Below, piece after piece: positions 32,739 to 42,906 of a stretch of DNA of 64,000 nt (the stretch's first letter is position 1; each line of letters begins with the position of its first letter). Under the pieces are notes generated by a model. That model was not told the DNA's origin. It saw only the letters and a list, made by a program, of their open reading frames with translations, and searched no databases. Origin of the DNA: Rubrivivax sp. (GTDB lineage: Bacteria > Pseudomonadota > Gammaproteobacteria > Burkholderiales > Burkholderiaceae_C); the NCBI GenBank assembly GCA_027491255.1, contig JAIXWM010000129.1, positions 1 to 64,000 on the forward strand, read 5' to 3'. A program made the translations under genes and the position numbers.

Positions 32739-34439
32739 ATGTCCCTGCCCCTGCACCCCTTCCGCCCCCGGCTGCTGAGCAGCCTGCAAGGCTACGACCG
32801 CTCCCGCCTGGCCGCTGACGTCGGCGCCGGCATCACCGTGGGCATCGTCGCGCTGCCGCTGGCGATGGCCTTTGCGATCGCCTCCGGCGTCAAGCCCGAG
32901 GCCGGCCTGTTCACCGCCATCATCGCGGGCTTCCTGATCTCGGCGCTCGGCGGCTCGCACGTGCAGATCGGCGGGCCGGCCGGCGCCTTCATCGTCATCG
33001 TCTACGGCATCGTCGAGCGCTACGGGCTGGCCAACCTGCTGATCTCGACCTGCCTGGCCGGCGTGCTGCTGTTCCTGATGGGCTGGCTGCGGCTGGGCGC
33101 GCTGGTGCGCTACATCCCGGTGTCCATCGTCATCGGCTTCACGAACGGCATCGCCGTGCTGATCGCGCTGTCGCAGGTCAAGGACCTGCTGGGCCTGCAG
33201 ATCGACAAGCTGCCGGCAGACTTCTTCACCCAGATCGGCGTGCTGGCGCGCCACCTCGACAGCTTCAACCCGGTGGCGCTGGCGCTCGGGCTGGCCTGCA
33301 CCGCCGTCGTCGTGCTCTGGCCCAAGGCCTACGCGATGGACCGTGCGCCCGCCACCGCCTGGGCCCGGGCACGGCGGATCGCCGCGCACCTGCCGGGCAC
33401 CATCATCGCGCTGGCCGGGGCCACACTCGCGACCGTGGCCTTGCAGCTGCCGGTGGAGACCATCGGCTCGCGCTTCGGCGGGATCCCGCAGCAGCTGCCG
33501 GCCTTCGCCCTGCCCGAATTCAGCTGGGGAACGGCCAAGCAACTGCTGATCCCGACGATCACGATCGCGCTCCTCGGCGCGATCGAGTCGCTGCTGTGCG
33601 CGCGTGTGGCCGACAACCTGACCGAGCTGCCGCGCCATGACCCCAACCAGGAGCTGATGGCCCAGGGCGTGGCCAACGTCGTGACGCCGCTGTTCGGGGG
33701 CATCCCGGCCACCGGCACCATTGCGCGCACCGTCACCAATGTGCGCGCCGGCGGCACCAGCCCGATGTCGGGCATCGTGCACGCGCTCACGCTGCTGGCC
33801 ATCGTGCTGGTGGCCGCGCCGCTGGCGGTGCACGTGCCGCTGGCCGCGCTGGCCGGCATCCTGCTGTTCGTGGCGTGGAACATGGGCGAGTGGCGCGAAT
33901 TCGCCCACGCCCGGCGCTACCACCTGCCCTACCGCGCCATCCTGTTCGGCACCTTCGCCCTGACGGTGGTCTTCGACCTGACGGTGGCTGTCGAAGCCGG
34001 CCTGGTGCTGGCCTGCCTGGCCTTCATCTGGCGCATGGGCACGCAGTTCCGCGTGGCCGAGCGGGCCGGCGGCGGCGCCGCGCCCTTGACGGGCGTGCAG
34101 GTCTTCGACCTGCACGGGGCCTTGTTCTTCGGCGCCGTGGGCCAGGTCGAGGACCTGCCCGGGCGCATCCTGCCGGGCACGCGCTGCGTCGTGCTCGGCA
34201 TGGACCGGCTGCTGCTGATGGACAGCTCGGGGCTGGAGGCGCTGCGCCAGCTGCACCGCGCGCTGCAGCGCCAGGGAGTCGGGCTGCGCCTGGCCGAAGT
34301 CGCCGAGCAGCCGCTGTCGCTGCTGCGGCGCTCCGGCTTCGAGCAGGCGCTGGGTGTCGACAGCGTCATGCCGACCGTGGCGCAGGCCGTCGCAGCGGCA
34401 GGACTGGCGCCGGGACAGGCGGCCAACCCGCCGGCCTAG
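32739..34439 (+). CDS. SulP-family anion transporter with STAS domain
   Basis: 566 aa. A sulfate-permease membrane domain (about 20-420) opens with DVGAGITVGIVALPLAMAFA and contains GSHVQIGGPAGAFIVIV and GGIPATGTIARTVTNVRAGG. A cytoplasmic STAS domain follows (about 440-550) with LLLMDSSGLEALRQLH. SulP proteins move sulfate, bicarbonate, or C4-dicarboxylates with Na+ or H+; the substrate is not decided by these motifs. ATG 32739 follows CGAGGAG. The TAG stop overlaps a TAGAAT promoter-like hexamer for the next genes. Confidence 0.93.
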   Translation: MSLPLHPFRPRLLSSLQGYDRSRLAADVGAGITVGIVALPLAMAFAIASGVKPEAGLFTAIIAGFLISALGGSHVQIGGPAGAFIVIVYGIVERYGLANLLISTCLAGVLLFLMGWLRLGALVRYIPVSIVIGFTNGIAVLIALSQVKDLLGLQIDKLPADFFTQIGVLARHLDSFNPVALALGLACTAVVVLWPKAYAMDRAPATAWARARRIAAHLPGTIIALAGATLATVALQLPVETIGSRFGGIPQQLPAFALPEFSWGTAKQLLIPTITIALLGAIESLLCARVADNLTELPRHDPNQELMAQGVANVVTPLFGGIPATGTIARTVTNVRAGGTSPMSGIVHALTLLAIVLVAAPLAVHVPLAALAGILLFVAWNMGEWREFAHARRYHLPYRAILFGTFALTVVFDLTVAVEAGLVLACLAFIWRMGTQFRVAERAGGGAAPLTGVQVFDLHGALFFGAVGQVEDLPGRILPGTRCVVLGMDRLLLMDSSGLEALRQLHRALQRQGVGLRLAEVAEQPLSLLRRSGFEQALGVDSVMPTVAQAVAAAGLAPGQAANPPA

Positions 34440-34442
34440 AAT
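34437..34442 (+). promoter_or_regulatory. possible -10 element for the DUF3460–scpA genes
   Basis: TAGAAT begins at the sulP stop codon, 36 bases before the DUF3460 ATG. No strong -35 is seen (GGGACA lies about 19 bases upstream). Suggested only from hexamer similarity and position. Confidence 0.3.
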
Positions 34443-34478
34443 CTACGGCTGTTCCTTCGCATTTCTCGCACCGCCGCC

Positions 34479-34679
34479 ATGCCGCTGTTCTGGAAGCCCT
34501 ACAAGTCCGACGTCACCCAGTTCATCGAGCAGCTGAAGCAGGCCAAGCCGACGCTCGAGGACGAGCAGAAGCGCGGCCGCGCCCTGCTGTGGGACCGCCC
34601 CATCGACCGCGAGGCGCAGGCGGACTGGCGCGCCGCGCGCGTGCCGCAGCAGCCCTACGTCTACCAGACGAAGGGCTGA
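34479..34679 (+). CDS. DUF3460 family small protein
   Basis: 66 aa, MPLFWKPYKSDVTQFIEQL…QQPYVYQTKG. Length and both ends match DUF3460, a small soluble betaproteobacterial family of unknown function usually encoded just before scpA, as here. The central segment is charged and helical (EDEQKRGRALLWDRP). Twenty bases separate its stop from the proposed scpA start, so the two are probably one transcript. Confidence 0.88.
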   Translation: MPLFWKPYKSDVTQFIEQLKQAKPTLEDEQKRGRALLWDRPIDREAQADWRAARVPQQPYVYQTKG

Positions 34680-34698
34680 CCGGCCTGAAAGGCAGCGC

Positions 34699-35538
34699 CT
34701 GGCCCGATCGCACTCCGCCGCGGACGCTGACGCGGCGCCATCGCCCGAGGTCGTCGACCAGATCGCGCTCGCTCGCCTGTACGGCGAGCCGCTGTTCCAG
34801 CTTCCGCAGGACCTGTACATCCCGCCCGATGCGCTCGAGGTCTTCCTCGAAGCCTTCGAAGGGCCGCTGGATCTGCTGCTCTACCTGATCCGCAAGCAGA
34901 ACTTCAACATCCTCGACATCCCGCTGGCCGACGTCACGCGCCAGTATCTGACCTACGTCGAGCAGATCCGACGCCGCAACCTCGAGCTCGCCGCCGAATA
35001 CCTGCTGATGGCGGCGATGCTGATCGAGATCAAGTCGCGCATGCTGCTGCCGCCGCGCAAGACCGAGGACGGCCGCGAGCCCGAGGATCCGCGCGCCGAA
35101 CTGGTGCGGCGTCTGCTCGAGTACGAGCAGATCAAGCTGGCCGCGGCCCGGCTGGACGAACTGCCGGTGATCGGGCGCGACTTCCTGCGCGCCCAGGTCA
35201 CGGTGGAGCAGACGATGGAGCCGCGGCTGCCCGATGTGCACGTGGCCGACCTGCGCGCCGCCTGGGCCGACATCCTTCAGCGCGCGCGCCTGAACCAGCA
35301 TCACCGCATCACGCGCGAGCAGCTTTCCGTGCGCGAGACGATGAGCCAGGTGCTGCGGCGCCTGCAGGGGCGGCGCTTCGTCGAGTTCCACGAGCTCTTC
35401 GACCCTGGCCGTGGCCCGGCGGTGATGGTGGTGACCTTCGTCGCGCTGCTGGAGCTCAGCCGCGAGCGCCTGCTCGAGGTGACGCAGGCCGAGGCCTTCG
35501 CGCCGATCTACGTACGATTGGCGTACACACCGAGCTGA
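34699..35538 (+). CDS. scpA: segregation and condensation protein A (kleisin), apparent CTG start
   Basis: About 279 aa. The kleisin N-terminus EVFLEAFEGPLDLLLYLIRK is followed by DIPLADVTRQYLTYVEQ and the helix AAEYLLMAAMLIEIKSRMLL; the C-terminal winged helix ends in the VRL segment. ScpA bridges SMC heads with ScpB for chromosome condensation. In frame, no ATG, GTG or TTG exists upstream of 35008, which is already inside the SMC-binding helix region. Conserved residues continue back to about 34750. The best start is CTG 34699, six bases after GAAAGG. A sequencing frameshift is the alternative. Follows DUF3460 closely; scpB is not adjacent. Confidence 0.88.
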   Translation: MARSHSAADADAAPSPEVVDQIALARLYGEPLFQLPQDLYIPPDALEVFLEAFEGPLDLLLYLIRKQNFNILDIPLADVTRQYLTYVEQIRRRNLELAAEYLLMAAMLIEIKSRMLLPPRKTEDGREPEDPRAELVRRLLEYEQIKLAAARLDELPVIGRDFLRAQVTVEQTMEPRLPDVHVADLRAAWADILQRARLNQHHRITREQLSVRETMSQVLRRLQGRRFVEFHELFDPGRGPAVMVVTFVALLELSRERLLEVTQAEAFAPIYVRLAYTPS

Positions 35539-35645
35539 CAGCCTGAAGCCGCGCCCCAGGCGGCGCCGGGTACTGGCACACTCCGTGCATTGCGCCAAAC
35601 TTCCGGCTATCGTGCCGGAACCGAGACGCGTTGGGAGACCCTGGC

Positions 35646-36677
35646 ATGTCCTTCCAGTGGCCAAACCTCTTGTGGACACTTGCCCTGTTGCCGCTGCTGG
35701 TGGGGCTGTACCTGTGGCTGCTGCGCCGCCGCCGACGTTCGACCGTGCGCCTGGCCAGCATCGCGGTGGCCAAGGCCGCGCTCGGCGCGGGTCCCGGCTG
35801 GCGCCGCCACGTGCCGCCGGCACTGATGCTGGCCTCGCTGGCGGCACTGCTGCTGGCCGCGGCGCGGCCGGTGGCCAAGGTGACGCTGCCCCTGACCGAG
35901 CGCACGATCGTGCTGGCGATGGACGTCTCGGGCAGCATGCGCGCCACCGACGTGCAGCCCAGCCGCATCGTCGCCTCGCAGGAGGCCGCCAAGGCCTTCG
36001 TCAACGCGCTGCCGCGCGACGTCAAGGTCGGCATCGTCTCCTTCGCCGGCACCGCCGCGGTCGTGCAGGCGCCCACGACCAGCCGCGATGACGTGATCGC
36101 CGCGATCGACCGCTTCCAGCTCCAGCGCGGCACCGCCACCGGCAGCGGCATCGTGCTGTCACTGGCCACGCTCTTCCCCGACGACGGCATCGAGATCGCG
36201 CAGATCACCGGCCAGCGCCCGATGCCCCGCCCTCTGGGCGACGAGAAGCCGAAGAAGGAATTCAAGCCGGTGGAGCCGGGCTCCTACAACTCCGCGGCCG
36301 TGATCATGCTCACCGATGGTCAGCGCACCACCGGGCCCGATCCGCTGGACGCCGCCAAGATGGCGGCCGAGCGCGGCGTGCGTGTCTACACCGTCGGGGT
36401 GGGCACGACCTCGGGCGAGACGATCGGCTTCGAAGGCTGGAGCATGCGCGTGCGCCTGGACGAGGAGGCGCTCAAGCAGGTGGCGCTGCTGACCCGCGGC
36501 GAGTACTTCTACGCCGGCTCGGCGCAGGACCTGATCAGGGTCTACGAGTCGCTGTCGAGCAAGCTCGTGGTCGAGCGCAAGGAAACCGAGGTGACGGCGC
36601 TGCTGGCCTTGCTGGGCGCCCTTCTCGTCGCGCTGGGCGCCGGCCTGAGCGTGTTCTGGTTCGGGCGCGTGGCATGA
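35646..36677 (+). CDS. VWA-domain membrane protein (BatA/YfbK-like)
   Basis: 343 aa. Two N-terminal membrane segments (about 9-26 and 57-75) precede a von Willebrand A domain with an intact MIDAS: DVSGS at 93-97, the later Thr and VIMLTDGQ aspartate. A C-terminal helix (about 318-338) then anchors it. This is the BatA layout, normally encoded beside a MoxR AAA+ ATPase and a DUF58 protein; neither is in this window. It probably presents a metal-dependent binding face in the periplasm or cytoplasm, partner unknown. ATG 35646 follows TTGGGAG; a TTG at 35631 is less likely. Confidence 0.87.
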   Translation: MSFQWPNLLWTLALLPLLVGLYLWLLRRRRRSTVRLASIAVAKAALGAGPGWRRHVPPALMLASLAALLLAAARPVAKVTLPLTERTIVLAMDVSGSMRATDVQPSRIVASQEAAKAFVNALPRDVKVGIVSFAGTAAVVQAPTTSRDDVIAAIDRFQLQRGTATGSGIVLSLATLFPDDGIEIAQITGQRPMPRPLGDEKPKKEFKPVEPGSYNSAAVIMLTDGQRTTGPDPLDAAKMAAERGVRVYTVGVGTTSGETIGFEGWSMRVRLDEEALKQVALLTRGEYFYAGSAQDLIRVYESLSSKLVVERKETEVTALLALLGALLVALGAGLSVFWFGRVA

Positions 36678-36736
36678 GCGGCCGACGCGCGGCCGGCGCG
36701 CGCAGCCGGTCGGCCAGCGCCTGAACGGCCTGTCCG

Positions 36737-36753
36737 CGCGCCCGAAAGGCGCG
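36737..36753. terminator. weak hairpin between convergent genes
   Basis: CGCGCC (36737-36742) and GGCGCG (36748-36753) form a 6-bp GC stem with a five-base loop, between the converging VWA and recJ genes. There is no T run, so it is at best a weak or bidirectional terminator. Confidence 0.25.
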
Positions 36754-36885
36754 TCAAGACACCCCGGGATCGCCGCCCGAACCGTTGCCCTCGGCAGGTT
36801 CGTGGCGAGGATGCACAACGACAAGCCGGGGTGCCTTGGCGTGCAAGGCGGGCGAGGCAGGCACGGGGCAACGCCCCTCAGGCGC

Positions 36886-38616
36886 TCAGCTCTCCTGCGC
36901 TGCCTCCACCATCATCTGCACGCGCTGACGTCCGTTCCATTCGTCGCGCGCGAGCCGGAAGGCCAGGCGCACCTGCCCGGGCAGCGGCACGGTGCGCTGG
37001 AACCACACCGCATCGCGCACCTGGCCGGCATGGCGCAGGCGCAGCTTCAGGTGGCGCTCCTTCAGCAGGGTCTGCTGCAGCACCTCGACCTCGTCGCAGA
37101 ACAGCGGCGCCTCGAAACCCGAGCCCCAGACCTGGGCGTCGAGCAGGGCCACGGTCTCGGGGTTGAACCACTGCACGTCCAGCGGACCGTCGGTGCGCAG
37201 CGTGCGCTGCAGCGTCGCCGCGTCCAGCCATTCGCGCGCCACCTGCTGCAGCGCGGCGTCGAAGTCGGCCAGGCCCTCGGGCTCGAGCGTCGCGCCGGCG
37301 GCCATCGCGTGGCCGCCGAAGCGGCGCAGCACGCCGGGGGTGCGCTTGCTCACCAGATCCAGCGCGTCGCGCAGGTGGAAGCCCGGGATCGAGCGGCCGC
37401 TGCCCTTCAGGCTGCCGTCCTGGGCGCGCGCGAAGACGAAGGCCGGCCGGTGCAGGCGGTCCTTCATGCGGCCGGCGACGATGCCCACCACGCCCTCGTG
37501 GAAGCCCTCGTCGAACAGCGTCAGCGCCGCCGGTGGCGCCTGCAGTTGCGCGAGCAGGCGCTCGACGGCGGCCTCGGCCTGCTCGCGCATGCCGGCCTCG
37601 ACCTCGCGCCGCTCGCGGTTGATCGCATCGAGCTGGGCCGCCAGCGCGGCGGCGCGCTCGGCGTCATCGGTCACCAGGCACTCGATGCCCAGCGTCATGT
37701 CCGACAGTCGCCCGGCGGCGTTGATGCGCGGCCCGAGCCGGAAGCCGAAGTCCTGCGCCGTCGCCTGCGCGGGGTCGGCGCCAGCCACCGCGAACAGCGC
37801 CGCCACCCCGGGCTGCATGCGTGACTGGCGGATGCGGCGCAGCCCCTGCGCGACCAGGCGCCGGTTGTTCGCGTCCAGCCGGACAACGTCAGCCACGGTG
37901 CCGAGCGCCACCAGGTCGAGCAGCGCGTCGATGCGCGGCTGGCTCGCGGCGTCGAAGCGACCGCGCGCGCGCAGTTCGGCGCGCAGCGCGAGCAGCACGT
38001 AGAACATCACGCCCACCCCAGCCAGCGCCTTGCTCGGGAATTCGTCGCCGGGCTGGTTCGGGTTGACGATGACGCTGGCAGGCGGCAGCACCACCTCGTC
38101 GGCCTGCAGCGCCGGCAGGTGGTGGTCGGTCACGAGCACGTCCAGCCCGCGCGCGCGGGCATGGGCCACGCCTTCCAGGCTGGCGATGCCGTTGTCGACC
38201 GTGACCAGCAGGTCCGGGCGCTGCGCCAGCGCCAGGTCGACGATGGCCGGCGTCAGCCCGTAGCCGTGCACCGCGCGGTCGGGCACCACGTAACCCAGGC
38301 GCCCGGGCTGGGCCCCGAGCAGGCGCAGCCCGCGCAAGGCCACCGCGCAGGCGGTCGCGCCATCACAGTCGTAGTCGGCGACGACGACGATGCGCCGACC
38401 CTGCTCGATGGCGTCGGCCAGCAGCCGCGCCGCCGCATCGGCGCCACGCAGCGCCGTCGGCGGCAGCAGCCGCGCCAGGCCGTCGTCCACCTCCTCGGCC
38501 GAGCGCACGCCGCGGGCCGCCAGCAGCTGCGCCAGCAGCGGGTGCACGCCCGCCTGCACGAGCGCGTGGGCGGTGCGGGGTGGGACGTCACGGGACTCGA
38601 GGCGGACGGCGGTCAT
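36886..38616 (-). CDS. recJ: single-stranded-DNA-specific 5'-3' exonuclease RecJ
   Basis: 576 aa. The DHH phosphoesterase motifs are IVVVADYDCDGATACAVALR (motif I), VTVDNGIAS and VTDHHLP (DHH, motif III). NAAGRLSDMTLGIECL follows, then a DHHA1 domain with FDEGFHEGVVGIVAGR, KGSGRSIPGFHLRDALD and RFGGHAMAAGATL. RecJ degrades ssDNA in recombination and mismatch/base-excision repair. The chosen ATG 38616 matches the usual N-terminus; a GTG at 38682, overlapping the stop of the upstream gene, would add 22 Pro-rich residues. Confidence 0.95.
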   Translation of the reverse strand: MTAVRLESRDVPPRTAHALVQAGVHPLLAQLLAARGVRSAEEVDDGLARLLPPTALRGADAAARLLADAIEQGRRIVVVADYDCDGATACAVALRGLRLLGAQPGRLGYVVPDRAVHGYGLTPAIVDLALAQRPDLLVTVDNGIASLEGVAHARARGLDVLVTDHHLPALQADEVVLPPASVIVNPNQPGDEFPSKALAGVGVMFYVLLALRAELRARGRFDAASQPRIDALLDLVALGTVADVVRLDANNRRLVAQGLRRIRQSRMQPGVAALFAVAGADPAQATAQDFGFRLGPRINAAGRLSDMTLGIECLVTDDAERAAALAAQLDAINRERREVEAGMREQAEAAVERLLAQLQAPPAALTLFDEGFHEGVVGIVAGRMKDRLHRPAFVFARAQDGSLKGSGRSIPGFHLRDALDLVSKRTPGVLRRFGGHAMAAGATLEPEGLADFDAALQQVAREWLDAATLQRTLRTDGPLDVQWFNPETVALLDAQVWGSGFEAPLFCDEVEVLQQTLLKERHLKLRLRHAGQVRDAVWFQRTVPLPGQVRLAFRLARDEWNGRQRVQMMVEAAQES

Positions 38617-38678
38617 GGGGCGGTGGGGCGACGGGGTCGGTGAGGGGGCAGGCGCGAGGTCTTCAGGCGGCGTGTCCG

Positions 38679-39797
38679 TCACAAGGCCTGCAACAGTGCC
38701 AGCGGGTCGGCAGGGCGCGCGACGGCACGCAGGCGCTGCCACCAGGCGGGCCGGCCGGGCCGCAAGGTCAGCGCGCGACGCTCGCCGCACAGCGTCAGCT
38801 CGACGGCGGCGCCCGCCCGCGCGCGCTCCAGGCAATGCGCGAACAGCCCGTCGTCCAGGCGGCCGAAGGCGCGGCTCCAGGCGTGCCAGTCCTCGGCCAG
38901 CGCCGGGCCGCGCAGGCTGTCGTCGATGGTGACGCTGCGTTGCGCGCGGGCGCCAGGCGCTGACTCGACGGGGTCGCCGGCGGCGCGTGGGACATCCACG
39001 CGCGCCACCGCCGCATCCACCGACGCCGGCAGGCGCCCGCAGCCGTCCAGCCAGAACGAGTTGACCGGCAGTTCGCCGCGGGCCTCGCGCGCCTCGTTGA
39101 CCGGGTGTCGGTGCAGCAGCATCTGGACCTCGTTCTGCAGCCGCCGGACCAGGCGCAACCCGGCCCCGGCGCCGAGCCAGAGGTCGACGTTGCGCCCGAC
39201 GACGCGGTCCAGCGAGGCGCAGGCCAAGCCGTCCAGGACCGGGTGGGCGAGCAGCCAGCAGCCCGGCGCGAAGGCGCGCAGCTCGATGCCGTCGGACCCC
39301 GCCCCCGAAGTGCCAGCGTCGGCGCCAGCGTCGGCGCCGTCGGCCACGAACAGCGGCCGCACGGCCGCCAGCAGCGCGTGCGAGGTCTGCGCGTCCAGGT
39401 GCAGCGCGGCCGGGTCGAGCATGCTGATCTGCTCGGTGCCGAGCTGCCAGTGCGCCAGCGTCAGGCGGCCCCAGGCGCGGCCGTGCTGCGGCCAGCCGGC
39501 GGCGCGGGCCAGCAGCGCCGCCATCGGCACCCGGCCGTCGCCCGCCTGCAGGCCCAGCGCCGCGGCCAGCGCACGCTCGTGCGGCGGGCTCAGTGTCAGC
39601 TCGGGGGCCGGGTCGGGGTCGCCGTCGCCCGAAGACGCGGCCAGCGGCAGACCGGACAACGCCGGGCAGGCGGCCAGCAGCGCCTGCAACCGGGGCAGGC
39701 GCAGCTCGCGCAGCGCGGCCTGCCCGGCCTCGGACAGCACGCCCGCAAACGGCACGATCACCACGTCGGCACCCGTCGTCAACAAGGAAACTTGCAT
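38679..39797 (-). CDS. conserved protein upstream of recJ (often annotated phosphoglycerate mutase/RpfE-like)
   Basis: 372 aa. It begins VSLLTTGADVVIVPFAGVLS and contains LTLAHWQLGTEQISMLDP and EARGELPVNSFWLDGCGRLP, in which 'ElpvNSfWldG.G' is the most conserved part. In Burkholderiales this gene is regularly paired with recJ and annotated as a phosphoglycerate-mutase-like or RpfE-type regulatory protein. I see no proven catalytic signature for either, so function is open. It diverges from lolC over 44 bp, and its stop overlaps a possible GTG start of recJ. Confidence 0.6.
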   Translation of the reverse strand: MQVSLLTTGADVVIVPFAGVLSEAGQAALRELRLPRLQALLAACPALSGLPLAASSGDGDPDPAPELTLSPPHERALAAALGLQAGDGRVPMAALLARAAGWPQHGRAWGRLTLAHWQLGTEQISMLDPAALHLDAQTSHALLAAVRPLFVADGADAGADAGTSGAGSDGIELRAFAPGCWLLAHPVLDGLACASLDRVVGRNVDLWLGAGAGLRLVRRLQNEVQMLLHRHPVNEAREARGELPVNSFWLDGCGRLPASVDAAVARVDVPRAAGDPVESAPGARAQRSVTIDDSLRGPALAEDWHAWSRAFGRLDDGLFAHCLERARAGAAVELTLCGERRALTLRPGRPAWWQRLRAVARPADPLALLQAL

Positions 39798-39841
39798 CGG
39801 CCCTGATTATCCGGGCGACCCCTCGGGTAGAGTCCCGCGCC

Positions 39842-41150
39842 ATGCCCGACACCCCGCCCCCCGGCCCGGCCGCCCCGCTCAGCAGCGCCCCGAGCCGCCG
39901 CTGGGCCCTGCCCTACGAGTGGCAGATCGGCTGGCGCTACACCCGCGCCGGCCGCGGCGGGCGCCGCAACGGCTTCATCTCCTTCATCTCGGCCGTGTCC
40001 ATGCTGGGCATCGCTCTCGGCGTGGCAGCGCTGATCATCGTGCTGTCGGTGATGAACGGCTTCCAGAAGGAAGTGCGCGACCGCATGCTCGGCGTGATCC
40101 CGCACATCGAGCTGCAGTCGGCCGATGGCGCGGCGCTGGCCGACTGGCGCGCCGTGGCGGCCGCGGCGCGCGCCCACCCCGAGGTCGCGGGCGCGGCGCC
40201 CTTCATCTCGGCACAGGTGCTGGTGGCGCGCGGCGAGACGATGCGCGGGGCCGTCGTGCGCGGCATCTCGCCGCCCGAGGAGGCCACGGTCACGGCACTC
40301 GGCGCCAAGCTGCGTGACGGGGTGCTGTCCGCCTTGCGCCCCGGCGCCTGGAACATCGTGCTCGGCAGCGAGATGGCGCGCGCGCTCGGCGTGCGCGCCG
40401 GCGACCAGGTGACGCTGGTGGCGCCCGGCGGGCAGGTCACGCCGGCGGGCGTGGTGCCCAGGCTGAGGCAGTTCACCGTGGCCGGCACCTTCGAGGCCGG
40501 GCACTACGAGTACGACAGTGGTCTGGCGCTGGTGCACCTGGACGATGCGGCACGGCTGTTCCGGCTGGAGGGGCCGAGCGGCGTGCAGTTGCGCGTGGCC
40601 GACCCGCAGCACGCGCGCGCCGTCGCCGGCGAGCTGCTGGACCGCCTGCCGGCCGGCCTGCTGGTGCGCGACTGGACACGCACCAACCGCCAGTGGTGGG
40701 ACGCGGTGCAGATCGAGAAGCGCATGATGGCCATCATCCTCACGCTGATCGTCGCGGTGGCGGCCTTCAACCTGGTCAGCACGCTGGTGATGACGGTCAC
40801 CGACAAGGCCGCCGACATCGCCATCCTGCGCACCCTGGGCGCCAGCCCGGGCTCGGTGATGACGATCTTCATCGTCCAGGGTGCGCTGTCGGGCATCGTC
40901 GGCACCGCCAGTGGCGTCGGGCTCGGGCTGGCGGTGGCCTTCAACATCGACGTCATCGTGCCGGCGATCGAGCGCGCGCTCGGCGTGGCCTTCCTGCCGG
41001 GCAGCATCTACCTGATCAGCCGCATGCCCAGCGAGCCGATGGCGGCCGACATCGTGCCGATCGCGCTGATCTCGCTCGGGCTGGCCTTCGTCGCCACGCT
41101 CTATCCGAGCTGGCGGGCCAGCCGCATCCGGCCGGCCGAGGCCTTGCGCC

Positions 41151-41158
<8 letters not shown>
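39842..41158 (+). CDS. lolC: lipoprotein-releasing ABC transporter permease (LolC/LolF)
   Basis: 438 aa. It has one N-terminal helix after [20 protein letters not shown], a large periplasmic domain (about 60-280) and three C-terminal FtsX-type helices with [20 protein letters not shown] and [17 protein letters not shown]. With LolD it extracts mature lipoproteins from the inner membrane for LolA. Only one permease gene is present, so it likely works as a homodimer of the LolF type rather than LolC plus LolE. Its end overlaps lolD by eight bases. Confidence 0.94.
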
Positions 41159-41831
<673 letters not shown>

Positions 41832-41978
41832 ACCTTGACCCGCCGAGCGCGGGCGCGGGCGGTGCAGGCTCGGTGGCGGACCGAGAGCCCGTCAGGAAAC
41901 CGGCCGATGACGCGTCACACCCGGGCGGCGCCGTCCGCGCGCCGACCGCCCCCGCCGGTGTTCCCGCTGGCCGGCGGC

Positions 41979-42830
41979 TCAGGACCCTTCGTCGAGCTCG
42001 CGCCGGATCGCGTGAACACCGGCCTGGCGCTGGCGGGCGCGCTCGCCCAGCCGTTCGGCCACATGCTGCACCAGCAGGTGCAGCATGCTGGCGCCGGCCA
42101 TGGCCGAGTAGGCGTGCTCGGCCGAGGCGCCGATGACCGGCAGCACCACCTGCGCCGAGCGCCGTGCCCAGGCGACATTGCGGATGTCGACCACGGCCAC
42201 GATCGGCATGCGCGTGGCCGCCGCGTGCGTCAGCAGGGCGTCCAGCAGCGGCACCCGGGGCTGGGTCTGCACCACCAGCAGGCAGTCGCGCGCCGCCGTC
42301 AGGGCGAGCGCCTCGGCCCACAGCCCGCCGGGGGCCTCGAGCATGAAGACCTCGGGCCGCACCCGCGCCAGCTGCGGCCGCACGAAGCGCGCCAGGCCTT
42401 CGTCGAGCCCCAGGCCGAGCAGCCACAGGCGCGGTGAGCCGGCCACCAGCGCCGCCGCCTCGCGCAGCGTGTCGCCACGCAGGGTCTCGAAAGTGCGCGT
42501 CAGGCTGTCGACCTCGGCGTGCAGATGCTGCGACAGCGAGGGTGCGCCGCGCGCCGGCGGCGGCAGCGTGTCGACCTCGCGCTGGAAAGGCGGTGCGAGG
42601 TTGCGCTCCTGGCGCGCCTGCAGCTTGACCTCGTTGAAGTCCGCATAGCCCAGGCTGCGGAACAGGCGCGCAGCCGTCGCCTTGGACACCCCGGCCATGG
42701 CCGCCATCTCCGAGGCCGAGTAGGCCAGCAGGTCATCGGCGCGGTCGACCAGCAGCGTGGCCAGCCGGCGCTCGCTGGGCGAGAGCTTCTCGAAATGCTC
42801 CTGGATCGCGAGGGTCAGACGGGTCGACAT
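41979..42830 (-). CDS. MurR/RpiR-family transcriptional regulator
   Basis: 283 aa. The N-terminal RpiR helix-turn-helix domain (about 1-77) contains LSPSERRLATLLVDRADDLL, SASEMAAMAGVSKATAARLF and RSLGYADFNEVKLQAR. The C-terminal SIS domain (about 125-265) normally binds a phosphorylated sugar or similar ligand. It diverges from the cycloligase-like/ABC cluster across 211 bp that holds a TGAAA-N6-TTTCA inverted repeat, the usual sort of site for this family. It is therefore the likely local regulator. Confidence 0.9.
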   Translation of the reverse strand: MSTRLTLAIQEHFEKLSPSERRLATLLVDRADDLLAYSASEMAAMAGVSKATAARLFRSLGYADFNEVKLQARQERNLAPPFQREVDTLPPPARGAPSLSQHLHAEVDSLTRTFETLRGDTLREAAALVAGSPRLWLLGLGLDEGLARFVRPQLARVRPEVFMLEAPGGLWAEALALTAARDCLLVVQTQPRVPLLDALLTHAAATRMPIVAVVDIRNVAWARRSAQVVLPVIGASAEHAYSAMAGASMLHLLVQHVAERLGERARQRQAGVHAIRRELDEGS

Positions 42831-42906
42831 CGTGCGTCAGTATCCGGGATCGCAGCGCAGCAGGCCCCGCCGGCGACTTCTCGGGAAAAACCTCGCAGCG
42901 CGACAC

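Noticed and set aside
36678-36885. Small RNA or terminator array between VWA and recJ genes
   Set aside because: Only a short GC stem without a T run is seen; nothing supports an RNA gene.
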